The position numbers and the translations under genes were made by a program. A DNA stretch of 64,000 nt, from positions 434,001 to 498,000 of the forward strand of contig OZ037864.1 of NCBI GenBank assembly GCA_964035575.1, in the 5' to 3' direction. This document shows, piece by piece, positions 30,951 through 41,114 of this stretch; positions within the stretch are counted from its first letter, which is position 1; each line of letters starts with the position of its first letter. The stretch is from Rhynchopus sp. YZ270_cl-10 (taxonomy: Eukaryota > Euglenozoa > Diplonemea > Diplonemida > Diplonemidae). Below the pieces are notes generated by a model that saw only the letters and a program-made list of their open reading frames with translations, was not told where the DNA came from and made no database searches.

Positions 30951-33900
30951 CCCCCCCCCCCTTCCTTCCTGACTGCCTTTTGCCTTCTGCGAGTCTCATT
31001 CCCTCCTTAAGAAGGGGAAATAATGGAACAGAAAATGGTAGGTTAGCAGACGGCAAGAAAATTGTTTTTTGTCTACCTGATTTTGCCTGAAATTTGGAGT
31101 TTTTTTTTTTTTTTGGTGGGATTTAAACACCATCAAAATTTCAACCAAAAAAAAAAAAAAAAATATCAGGGAAAATCAAGTAGAATGTCTTTCTATTCGG
31201 GGAAATAAGAATTGCACATCAGAGACGATGACACACAACAAAAAAAAAAAAAACAAAACAAAAAAAAAAAAAGAGAAAAACGGGTTGGTCAGATGAGTAG
31301 TCTCAGGTACGTAATCACCTATAAGATCATAATAAAAAAACAATGCAGTCCTCGCGGACCACATGACAGGGGGAAAAGAGGGGGGGAATAAAACCGCATG
31401 TCAAAGGGGGGAAAGAAAGGGAGGGGAAAAGGAAATAGCAATACCAGAAAATAGTTTTTTTTGCCGGAGCCCTTACTGGCACATTGCCCCGCAACATTAT
31501 ATTTTTCGTTGGGGGAAAAAAAAAAAGAAAAAAAAAGCAAATGTGCAGAGCATCAAACTCCTGTGTTTCCTTTAAATGAACCAGATGCATCGGTTTTTTT
31601 TTTTTGCTGTTATCGACAACCGCCCACAATAGAGATGGGTTTTGTGTACTCTAATGTTACCCAAAAAAAGATGGGATATTTACAGACAAGATTTTTTTTT
31701 CTCCTTTTTCTTTTGTTCGATCATGTTCGATCGACAATCATCACCATGGGCCTAAGAAATCCGCATGGTTCGTTTTTGTTGTTGATTTTTTTCTTCTTTT
31801 CACAGTACACTCCACGATACTCTTCACCCCCCCCTTTCGCGTATCGACAATGACTGCTTTGTCCAAAAATCCTTTTTTTTTTTTTGTATCCCAAGATTAC
31901 CTTTAAAACAGAACGGAATACTTTATGCCAAACGGCTTCTTCGTCCTTTTTAAAAGAGCAAAAGCAGAGACAAAAAATAATAGGAAAACTCTGACATTAT
32001 TTTTTTCGTTCGACAGATGTTTAGAAAACTCTACAGAGTGTTTTTTTTTGGGGGAGGGAAGGTCTCAAAATGGAAAATTAAACATGGGAGGGTTGAAGTT
32101 AGACATATATCCTTACAAAAACAGTGACATTGTGAAGAGAGAGGTTGAATGTGCGATGAAATATCCCTCCAAAGTAGGAACAAAAAGTAAAAAAAAAAGA
32201 CGCGCCGTCATGACATGAGAGTGGAAATTGTACAAAGGCTTTTTGCCCAGAGGTCAGGATTCTGCTTGTTTTTTGCTTCCTTTTTGTTGTTACTCTCTTC
32301 ATCAGTAGGGTGAAACCAACCTGTCTCACGATGTACACACATTGTCACGTTGTGTTGTACCGACAAAACAAAAAAAACAAAAAAAAATCACCCACCAAGA
32401 GGGTTTTGTACCAACAATGCCACCTAAAAGTGTGGCAGATGTAGATGGGTTGTATCTCTCTTCTCGTCTTCTCTTGAAGACTGTTGATGGGGGACAAAGT
32501 GCGTGATACACAGACAGCTTTCTCAAGAGGACTGCGCAGAAGACCTGCAACCATGTGTACACCACTTCCCTTTGCTGCCATTTTTGCTTATGTCTCAAAA
32601 ATAAAAGGAGGGATAAAACAGACATTTAGCTTGCAACACAAATTGAAGATAATGTTGGAATAGTGTAGTTACCCATGGCAAGCTCCACTTTTTTTTTGTA
32701 ACCTTGTTTTGTATTTAGTGCCGAGGGGCGTCACTACTTAGGGGGGTGAAAGAGAGGGGGAAACAGAAACTGACCTAAAATGTTGAAAATATGAAACGGG
32801 TCTCTTCCCCTGACTCACACACCTAAACGGTGAAGTTGAAAGTGAAAAAACAGGGAGTGTGTTTTGAAATCAAGTGGGGGTACCCTAGGTACGGGATACG
32901 CCCATCGTTGTGTGTGCGGGTAAAGAGAAATTTTTTTCGTTTTTGACTTGAAATACAATGCCCTCTTGTGACAGTGTACCTACCACAAAAAAAAAAAGTG
33001 AAGTTGACAGTGCAAAACGCCTCTGGGACGCAGGCACTGAAAGAAAAGGGGAAAAAAAAAACTGCGGCAGTTTGCACAAAATAAGCGAAAAATCGTCAAA
33101 TCCTTTCTGTAAAAAGACTCCGTACGATAGTATCAACCGTTTGCTCAGGAGAGGGAGGGTGCTTATAAGAAAAGGCACAGCTCGCCTCCCCTAAGCGTAC
33201 GGCAAACATTTTTTATTGTGTGCGAGTATCACATTTACACCTACTGGGAAAGTAAAGAGATTGGTACTTTTTTTTGGAGAGAAAAAACTGCTTGAAATAC
33301 AAAGGCCCGCTCGTGACAGTGTTCCTTCCCGTGGTATATGACCGGTGGAGGGCTACACCGTGGGTGGACCCTCTTCATCAGGTTCTACACCCATTTCGCG
33401 GTTTTGCATCTGGAAAAAAAAACCCCATAACATTGTTCATGGTTTAACAAGAACCTCCCCGTATTGTGTCAAAATAGAATTTCGTCAGAACAAAAAAAAA
33501 AAAATGCCTTCTTTGAAGGTGAGGATGGCCTGAAGCACACCTCATCCCTAAAAAGTGTTTTTGGCAAAAAAATGTAATGACACAAATTCTTTTGACCCTT
33601 TTGGAAAAAAAAAAAACAAAAATTGAAGTAACTCACCCAAGGATGTGATTTACTGTCACTTTTTTTGCTGTTTTGTTTTGGCGTGGGATCGTGGTTTCCC
33701 CCCATTGTTTTGAAAAATAAAAAGTAAAAAAAACTGAACAGTGAAAAGGCACCGAAAAAGAGAGAGAGACAGACAGACAAAGAGAGGTCGGCCAGAGCAA
33801 AAGCGGAGCACAAAGGTGACAGGCACCAAAGAGGCCACTTTTTCGTTGCATCGACAATCAATGGGTTCTGTTTTTGGCTTTTTTTTTGTTTTGTTGTTGT

Positions 33901-34151
33901 TGTTTTTTTTTTTTTTTTTGTTTTTTTGGTTTATTATTTTTGAACGGTTCTAAATGGTTGGGGGGGTGAAATGGGGACCTGGCTTCACAACAAATGTGAC
34001 AAACAGAAATAAAACAGACTGGCAACATGATCCTAAAGAAAATGAAAATGCCTCACGGCCCTTTCACGCAAGCATCACTGTACAGAGTATGAAGACACTG
34101 CACAGTATAGAACACAACTTGGGAACACAGAACAAAAAGCACACTAACACA

Positions 34152-34904
34152 TTAAGCAGGGTCACACATGAGCTTGATGAACTCAGCGAGGTCGATCTTG
34201 CCATCACCGTTGGGGTCGACGTCAGCCATGATCTGTTGTGTAGTGTGAAATAAAAAGAAAAGTTTGCAAGATCCTAAGCCTCTCATGCTTAGTCACCTTG
34301 ATCACATTCGTTATCGTAGCATCAGCTGCGCTGGTGTAAACATAATTTGAAACATCATCAAACTGAGGACACTGTATACGAAGTTGTGAACTATCCATGG
34401 TGTGTACAGACTGATCAATAATAAAAAGATGAATCTGTGCACAATCCCTTCAAAAATTCTCCCCATTAACTCTCTCATACGCAAAAAAAAAAGGATAACA
34501 CAATAACCCTCTTCCCATACCTCCACTGCCTCCTCTTCTGTCATGGTGGTTTTGGCGAAGTGCTCGAGCGCGTAGACGAGGTCTCCTGCGTTGAGGAAGC
34601 CGTCTTTGTCGGAGTCGAACTTGTGGAAGACCGCCTCGAGCTGCTTGATCAGGTCTGGCTCGGTTACCTGCTTGTTGACGAGAGCAAGGAACTCCTCGAA
34701 CTCAATAACACCTGACCCATCCGCGTCCACATCACGCATCATCTCCTGCAGCTCCTTCTCGTTAGGCTTCATGCCCAAGCTCCGCATCGCACAACCCAGT
34801 TCACTCAGACTCACAGCACCGTTTCCATCAGTGTCAAACATGTTGAACACATTCCTGTACTCCTGGATCTGCTCCGGAGTCATGGCAGGGCACAACAGCG
34901 ACAT
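34152..34904 (-). CDS. Calmodulin-like four-EF-hand protein, one intron
   Basis: Exons 34904-34521 and 34232-34152 (phase 0) give 154 residues. Four 12-residue EF loops: DTDGNGAVSLSE (24-35), DADGSGVIEFEE (60-71), DSDKDGFLNAGD (97-108, Asp at position 12 instead of Glu) and DPNGDGKIDLAE (133-144). Spacing matches calmodulin. The last EF hand is split across the intron and lies in the short second exon, which is why a read-through frame loses it. The central helix and overall divergence suggest a calmodulin-like protein or centrin relative rather than canonical calmodulin. The ATG follows CTAG by 12 nt. Likely a soluble Ca2+ sensor. The Ca2+ channel in this window has an IQ motif, but pairing is speculative. 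Confidence 0.93.
34233..34520 (-). other. Predicted cis intron of the calmodulin-like gene
   Basis: 288 nt, GTATGG..CAACAG, phase 0. Contains a Q-type SINE hairpin at 34264-34304 in antisense. Confidence 0.9.
34264..34304 (+). repeat. SINE-like Q hairpin inside an intron
   Basis: Reads caagatcctaagcctctcat then gcttagtcaccttg. Perfect CTAAGC/GCTTAG stem. Confidence 0.75.
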
Positions 34905-35023
34905 TTTTTTAGTTATCTAGCGGTGTTTTCAATACAAGAAAAAAAGAAAATAATCTAATAAAACTCTAGAAAATGGTGTAGGGGGGGAGAGAGGGAGAGG
35001 GAGGGAGGGAGGGAGGGGGGGAT

Positions 35024-36269
35024 TAGGGGGTTCCACCAAAGGCGTTTTGCTGTCCAAAACCCATTTTTTTGAAATTTCGGTGAAGAAACCCACTAAAAAG
35101 GGCGTGCCTGGCCGCAAATCGCCCTGGGGATCACCCATATATCCCAATAAACCACCTGACAACCTTCACAGAGCATTTGTCCAAAAAAAATCGATTTTTT
35201 GTGAAAAAAAGCCCCAAAACTGCGTAACGCTCGCGTAACGCTTGGGGGCCAAAAATTTACACTTACCAAGAAATTTCCCCAGTCAGACAAAACTCCTTCT
35301 AAACACCCGAAAAACACCTCAGTCCACATCTTCTGGGGTCCCGGGGTGGAAATGTATGGTTTTTGCAGCTTTTAGGGGTCCTGGGAGGGTCCCAGCCGTA
35401 TTCATGAGGGACGGAACCGCTAAAAATGCCCGAAATTACCTCTTTTTTAGGGTGCTTTTTCACCTTAAAAATTCAAAAAAAAGTGCTCAGACAATCACAG
35501 AAGTGTCCAAACCCCCTCGGAACTACTCGCCAGACCCCCTGCGGGGTGGAGAATCATATTTGTGATCACTTTTTGGGCTATTTTGCCCAAAATAACCCCG
35601 TGCCTCACTTGTGCCTCACTTGTCCCAAAATGGGGTATTTTAGGCTATATTGGGACAAGTGTAACATAAGTGTAACATGAGGTTATTATGGGCAAAATAG
35701 CCCAAAAAGTGATCACAAATATGATTCTCCACCCCGCAGGGGGTCTGGCGAGTAGTTCCGAGGGGGTTTGGACACTTCTGTGATTGTCTGAGCACTTTTT
35801 TTTGAATTTTTAAGGTGAAAAAGCACCCTAAAAAAGAGGTAATTTCGGGCATTTTTAGCGGTTCCGTCCCTCATGAATACGGCTGGGACCCTCCCAGGAC
35901 CCCTAAAAGCTGCAAAAACCATACATTTCCACCCCGGGACCCCAGAAGATGTGGACTGAGGTGTTTTTCGGGTGTTTAGAAGGAGTTTTGTCTGACTGGG
36001 GAAATTTCTTGGTAAGTGTAAATTTTTGGCCCCCAAGCGTTACGCGAGCGTTACGCAGTTTTGGGGCTTTTTTTCACAAAAAATCGATTTTTTTTAGACA
36101 AGAAATGCTCTGTTAAGGTCGTCAGGTGGTTTATTGGGATATATGGGTGATCCCCAGGGCGATTTGCGGCCAGGCACGCCCTTTTTAGTGGGTTTCTTCA
36201 CCGAAATTTCAAAAAAATGGGTTTTGGACAGCAAGTCCTTAAGGATTTCCTTATACGTGGAACCCCCTA
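35024..36269. mobile_element. Foldback element C, ~1.25 kb
   Basis: Ends read inward as TAGGGGGTTCCAC on both sides. The arms (~610 bp each) meet near 35640 with almost no loop. The left flank is a G/A-rich run and the right flank begins gaggggggg. Arm identity is very high apart from a small difference just inside each end. Mirror-image ORFs in both arms are by-products. No transposase. Confidence 0.85.
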
Positions 36270-37262
36270 GAGGGGGGGATGTAAAGTGTGGGAGAAGAGA
36301 GGAATATTTTTTTTCTCCAAAATTTGGTATTATTGTTGGTTTCGCTTTCTCTTGTTATTGTATTTTCTTTTTCTTTTTCTTTTTTCGCAGTGCGGGTCTC
36401 GCTGCGCATTTAATAGAACAAAATGCTTCGCTATTATTTACCCTTCACATTGCTTGCCCCCCCTTTGGTTCCACTTTGTTTTGTTCTGTTTTTTTTGGAT
36501 TCTTTTGTTAAACAAAGACATTACATTTTTCTTCATGTTTGTCGTATCCGAAGATGTCAGACCGGCGCAAAACACGCATAAAAAAGACACATAACAGAAC
36601 AGAAAACAGTGGAGGGAGACACAGCAGTAGTGGAGGGTGTAGAACGCAAACAACGGACACTTAGCTCCGCTAAGAAAACAGATACACACCCTATCCCTTC
36701 CCAAGCAGGGCGGAAACGGTCGCACAATGGCATCATAAGACCGTATGATGGGTGTACAATACAACAACAAAAAGACGTGGTGCAAAGCGCACTATGCAAA
36801 ACAAAGACAAAGGACATATGGGGTGTTATTAGATGCATTGAGCGTATAGACAAAACGGAAGAAGTACAGGCGACAGCGCAGTGGGAGGGGTTTTTCAATA
36901 TAGGGTAAGTCAAAATACCAGTAACATTCAGTCCAGCGAACGGTGCGCTCGTGTGTGTGTGTTGTGCTGTTTCTAAACGTAACATTGGCACTAAAATAGT
37001 AGGATCGGTAGGTAAGTAAAAGGAAAAAAGGTTTTTCGTAGATTGCACAATCCTCCTGTTTGAGGGATGATTGGCGACCGTACCGGTAATACTATTTCCC
37101 CTTTAAAGCAAGCTTCGTAGGAATAAAAAACATTTTGAGCAACTGAACTGAAATAGTAATGTTATTTGCAACCTAACTGAACGTACCCAAGGCGTGTCTT
37201 ATTGAAATACTTCGGCCAACTGAACTCCTTCCAACAGTTAAATAGTGACAAAAAAAAAAATC

Positions 37263-37386
37263 AAAGAGAAGTCGAAAGAGTCCAAAAACGCCTTAATCGG
37301 CGTCAGCTCTGGTTCTCCTAAACTAAAAAATAAAAACGCATATAGATGAACGCCCCCTTGCCACATCAGGCATATTCACCTAGAGA
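37263..37386 (+). repeat. SINE-like element, diverged P plus Q
   Basis: P segment gagaagtcgaaagagtcc..cgccttaatcggcgt, then Q-like atagatgaacgcccc..attcacct. Confidence 0.4.
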
Positions 37387-37643
37387 ACAAATTCAAATGT
37401 AAAAAAAAAAAAAAAAAAAAAACAACAATGATGCTGACAGTGATGACACCTCTACCTCTCCGTGGCATGCACAAAATAGGAAAACCATATAAAAATGGAC
37501 GGAGGAAAATTTTAAACCTAAGTCCCTATTGAAAAAAACAAAAAGAGGATAGTACGTGTGGGTACTCTTTGTTGATGAATAGCAAAAGGGGGAGCGGGAC
37601 CGGGAGGGGAATATTATCTCTATGAGAATAGTGTTGGGAGAAA

Positions 37644-37818
37644 TAGAAACTTAACACTCATCACACGATAAAACCCATGGGAAAGGTTATGGTGAAAGGC
37701 GCACACCTCGACCTGTTTGGTGAGGAGTGGCTCTGCAGCGCGGTTCGTCCCTAGAACCGCAAAGTGTGTACAAAATGCTTTGTTTCTATTTCCTCCTTCA
37801 TTTCATGAGGTGACATAT
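37644..37818. ncRNA. Candidate structured RNA element, copy 2
   Basis: See copy 1 at 28443-28606. The hairpin GCGGTTC-GTCCCTA-GAACCGC lies at 37740-37760. Confidence 0.4.
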
Positions 37819-37825
37819 AAAAAAA

Positions 37826-38106
37826 AGAAAAGAAAAGAAAAGAAAAGAAAAGAAAAGAAAAGAAAAGAAAAGAAAAGAAAAGAAAAGAAAAGAAAAGAAA
37901 AGAAAAGAAAAGAAAAGAAAAGAAAAGAAAAGAAAAGAAAAGAAAAGAAAAGAAAAGAAAAGAAAAGAAAAGAAAAGAAAAGAAAAGAAAAGAAAAGAAA
38001 AGAAAAGAAAAGAAAAGAAAAGAAAAGAAAAGAAAAGAAAAGAAAAGAAAAGAAAAGAAAAGAAAAGAAAAGAAAAGAAAAGAAAAGAAAAGAAAAGAAA
38101 AGAAAA
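37826..38106. repeat. (AGAAA)n pentanucleotide array
   Basis: About 56 perfect copies. On the transcribed strand it is an uninterrupted TTTCT polypyrimidine tract, starting 75 nt after the stop of the next gene. Confidence 0.95.
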
Positions 38107-38180
38107 ATAAGCAAAAATGCAAAAAGAAGGGAGAAAGTGTGAAAGTGTGAAAGATAAAAAACAATGAAGTGTTGACGACA

Positions 38181-40907
38181 TCACAAATCAAACACACCAC
38201 TGTACGCACACTTACCAGCAACACACTGTGCAGTTGCAGCCGGGCAGTCGCAGGTGGTCACGAACATGCCATCGCCGAAGCACTTCACAAGGAAGTCCTT
38301 TTGCTTGCTGTACTCAGCCATCTCAGCGTCGTTTGCACGAATGCTTGCAAGCAAGTTTCTCGTGCATCCACAGCTCGTTCCGATAAGCGGTCTTGCGGGC
38401 TGGCACTCAGCAGTCTCTCTGCAGGTCTGCACAGTCCTGAGTGCTCTTCTGTACGAGTACGGAATGTCTGTGCAGTTCACTTTGGGCTTCGCCAGACCTG
38501 CAGACACAAGGTCAGACTGGACGGAAGCCTCCTTCGCAACAACTGCGGCAGCTGCACCAGACGCAGAAGACGACACGGAAGAAGAGTACGCACACTTACC
38601 AGCAACACACTGTGCAGTTGCAGCCGGGCAGTCGCAGGTGGTCACGAACATGCCATCGCCGAAGCACTTCACAAGGAAGTCCTTTTGCTTGCTGTACTCA
38701 GCCATCTCAGCGTCGTTTGCACGAATGCTTGCAAGCAAGTTTCTCGTGCATCCACAGCTCGTTCCGATAAGCGGTCTTGCGGGCTGGCACTCAGCAGTCT
38801 CTCTGCAGGTCTGCACAGTCCTGAGTGCTCTTCTGTACGAGTACGGAATGTCTGTGCAGTTCACTTTGGGCTTCGCCAGACCTGCAGACACAAGGTCAGA
38901 CTGGACGGAAGCCTCCTTCGCAACAACTGCGGCAACTGCACCAGACGCAGAAGACGACACGGAAGAAGAGTACGCACACTTACCAGCAACACACTGTGCA
39001 GTTGCAGCCGGGCAGTCGCAGGTTGTCACGAACATGCCATCGCCGAAGCACTTCACAAGGAAGTCCTTTTGCTTGCTGTACTCAGCCATCTCAGCGTCGT
39101 TTGCACGGATGCTTGCAAGCAAGTTTCTCGTGCATCCACAGCTCGTTCCGATAAGAGGTCTTGCGGGCTGGCACTCAGCAGTCTCTCTGCAGGTCTGCAC
39201 AGTGCTGAGTGCTCTCTTGTACGAGTACGGAATGTCTGTGCAGTTCACTTTGGGCTTCGCCAGACCTGCAGACACAAGGTCAGACTGGACGGAAGCCTCC
39301 TTCGCAACAACTGCGGCAACTGCACCAGACGCAGAAGACGACACGGAAGAAGAGTACGCACACTTACCAGCAACACACTGTGCAGTTGCAGCCGGGCAGT
39401 CGCAGGTGGTCACGAACATGCCATCGCCGAAGCACTTCACAAGGAAGTCCTTTTGCTTGCTGTACTCAGCCATCTCAGCGTCGTTTGCACGGATGCTTGC
39501 AAGCAAGTTTCTCGTGCATCCACAGCTCGTTCCGATAAGAGGTCTTGCGGGCTGGCACTCAGCAGTCTCTCTGCAGGTCTGCACAGTCCTGAGTGCTCTT
39601 CTGTACGAGTACGGAATGTCTGTGCAGTTCACTTTGGGCTTCGCCAGACCTGCAGACACAAGGTCAGACTGGACGGAAGCCTGTTTGTCAACAACTGCGG
39701 CAGCTGCACCAGATGCTGCAGACGACACGGAAGAAGAGTACGCACACTTACCAGCAACACACTGTGCAGTTGCAACCGGGCAGTCGCAGGTGGTCACGAA
39801 CATGCCATCACCGAAGCACTTCACAAGGTTGTCTTTCGTCTTGCTGTACTCAGCCATCTCAGCGTCGTTTGCACGGATGCTGGCCAGGAGGTTTCTCGTG
39901 CATCCACAGCTCGTTCCGATAAGAGGTCTTGCGGGCTGGCACTCAGCAGTCTCTCTGCAGGTCTGCACAGTCCTGAGTGCTCTTCTGTACGAGTACGGAA
40001 TGTCTGTGCAGTTCACCTTGAGCTTCGCCAGACCTGCAGACACAAGGTCGGACTGGACGGAAGCCTCCTTCGCAACAACTGCGGCAGCTGCACCAGACGC
40101 AGAAGACGACACGGAAGAAGAGTACGCACACTTACCAGCAACACACTGTGCAGTTGCAGCCGGGCAGTCACACGGGGTTTCAAACATGCCCTCACCGAAG
40201 CACTTCACAAGGGAGTCCTTCTGTCTGCTGTACTCAGCCATCTCAGCGTCGTTTGCACGGATGCTGGCCAGGAGGTTTCTCGTGCATCCACAGCTCGTTC
40301 CGATAAGAGGTCTTGCGGGCTGGCACTCAGCAGTCTCTCTGCAGGTCTGCACAGTCCTGAGTGCTCTTCTGTACGAGTACGGAATGTCTGTGCAGTTCAC
40401 TTTGGGCTTCGCCAGACCTGCAGACACAAGGTCAGACTGGACGGAAGCCTGTTTGTCAACAACTGCGGCAGCTGCACCAGATGCTGCAGACGACACGGAA
40501 GAAGAGTACGCACACTTACCAGCAACACACTGTGCAGTTGCAACCGGGCAGTCACACGGGGTTTCAAACATGCCCTCACCGAAGCACTTCACAAGGTTGT
40601 CTTTCGTCTTGCTGTACTCAGCCATCTCAGCGTCGTTTGCACGGATGCTGGCCAGGAGGTTTCTCGTGCATCCACAGCTCGTTCCGATAAGAGGTCTTGC
40701 AGGCTGGCACTCAGCAGTCTCTCTGCAGGTCTGCACAGTTCTGAGTGCTCTGTTGTACGAGTACGTTGCGTCTGTGCAATTCGCCTTTACTTTCGCCAGA
40801 CCTGCAGACACAAGGTCGGACTGGATGGCAGCCTCTTGTTGCTCAGCACGCGTGACATGGGCACATGTTGAGAGGAGAAGCAACGACGCAACTGTCGCAC
40901 TGTACAT
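38181..40907 (-). CDS. Secreted protein of seven 128-residue cysteine-rich repeats
   Basis: 908 residues from MYSATVASLLLL, which gives a good signal peptide ending near THVTRA-type sequence. A further 38 codons are open upstream, but I place the start here because of the signal peptide and an AG (CCATTTAG) 26 nt upstream. Seven near-identical 384-bp units follow. Each contains SDLVSAGLAK, NCTD, ALRTVQTCRETAECQPARP, GTSCGCTRNLLASI, KCFGDGMF..CDCP and TAQCVAGKCAY, i.e. eight cysteines and a likely N-glycosylation site (NCT). Ala/Ser-rich linkers with VVAKE or VVDKQ join them. Units differ at a few positions in a mosaic pattern, suggesting gene conversion. The last unit ends abruptly after KCAY. 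Family unknown; probably a surface or extracellular protein. Confidence 0.9.
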   Translation of the reverse strand: MYSATVASLLLLSTCAHVTRAEQQEAAIQSDLVSAGLAKVKANCTDATYSYNRALRTVQTCRETAECQPARPLIGTSCGCTRNLLASIRANDAEMAEYSKTKDNLVKCFGEGMFETPCDCPVATAQCVAGKCAYSSSVSSAASGAAAAVVDKQASVQSDLVSAGLAKPKVNCTDIPYSYRRALRTVQTCRETAECQPARPLIGTSCGCTRNLLASIRANDAEMAEYSRQKDSLVKCFGEGMFETPCDCPAATAQCVAGKCAYSSSVSSSASGAAAAVVAKEASVQSDLVSAGLAKLKVNCTDIPYSYRRALRTVQTCRETAECQPARPLIGTSCGCTRNLLASIRANDAEMAEYSKTKDNLVKCFGDGMFVTTCDCPVATAQCVAGKCAYSSSVSSAASGAAAAVVDKQASVQSDLVSAGLAKPKVNCTDIPYSYRRALRTVQTCRETAECQPARPLIGTSCGCTRNLLASIRANDAEMAEYSKQKDFLVKCFGDGMFVTTCDCPAATAQCVAGKCAYSSSVSSSASGAVAAVVAKEASVQSDLVSAGLAKPKVNCTDIPYSYKRALSTVQTCRETAECQPARPLIGTSCGCTRNLLASIRANDAEMAEYSKQKDFLVKCFGDGMFVTTCDCPAATAQCVAGKCAYSSSVSSSASGAVAAVVAKEASVQSDLVSAGLAKPKVNCTDIPYSYRRALRTVQTCRETAECQPARPLIGTSCGCTRNLLASIRANDAEMAEYSKQKDFLVKCFGDGMFVTTCDCPAATAQCVAGKCAYSSSVSSSASGAAAAVVAKEASVQSDLVSAGLAKPKVNCTDIPYSYRRALRTVQTCRETAECQPARPLIGTSCGCTRNLLASIRANDAEMAEYSKQKDFLVKCFGDGMFVTTCDCPAATAQCVAGKCAYSGVFDL

Positions 40908-41114
40908 TGTGTTGGATTGGGTGTCTATTATTACTAAATGGTAGGTCTGGTGTGGTGTTGTATGGTGAAGGAGTGGGTTTTGGTGCTGGGGAAGGAAACA
41001 ATATTTCGGTGCTACAGACATCCTTTTTTAGACAGAGTATCTACCACACGAATTCACAAAGGAATATAAATGCATTGCGTGTTGTTGCGAGCCTCTTGGG
41101 ACTTAGTGTTAATG

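Larger units (their letters stand above)
28607..34151. other. 5.5-kb repeat-rich stretch without a supported gene
   Basis: Contains a short tandem motif ctccgtggttcccccgtgg (28840-28950), the E/F element (29443-29712), foldback element B (29739-30950), long A/T homopolymers (30951-32300), SINE-like P segments (32833-32860, 33000-33045), a dispersed motif ttgacttgaaatacaa (32943-32982, 33288-33330) and a repeat starting ggaatagtgtagtt (29008-29057, 32652-32692). An exon-like segment with acceptor GGTTGCAG lies near 32400-32550 on the minus strand, reading VFCAVLLRKLSVYHALC, but is unsupported by neighbours. Confidence 0.5.
36270..38180. other. Gene-poor stretch upstream of the calmodulin-like gene
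   Basis: Contains T-rich DNA, a 163-codon minus-strand ORF (36557-37048) without recognisable domains, a SINE-like P+Q (37263-37386), the second candidate structured-RNA element (37644-37818) and the AGAAA array. No gene supported. Confidence 0.5.

Noticed and set aside
36557-37048. 163-codon minus ORF
   Set aside because: No recognisable domain, no acceptor-like AG near the ATG, and a composition like surrounding non-coding DNA.
37717-38224. ORFs of KRKEK or FLFFS repeats
   Set aside because: Translation of the AGAAA array.
38169-40944. ~900-codon plus-strand ORFs
   Set aside because: Antisense shadows of the seven-repeat protein. The minus frame has the signal peptide and Cys pattern.
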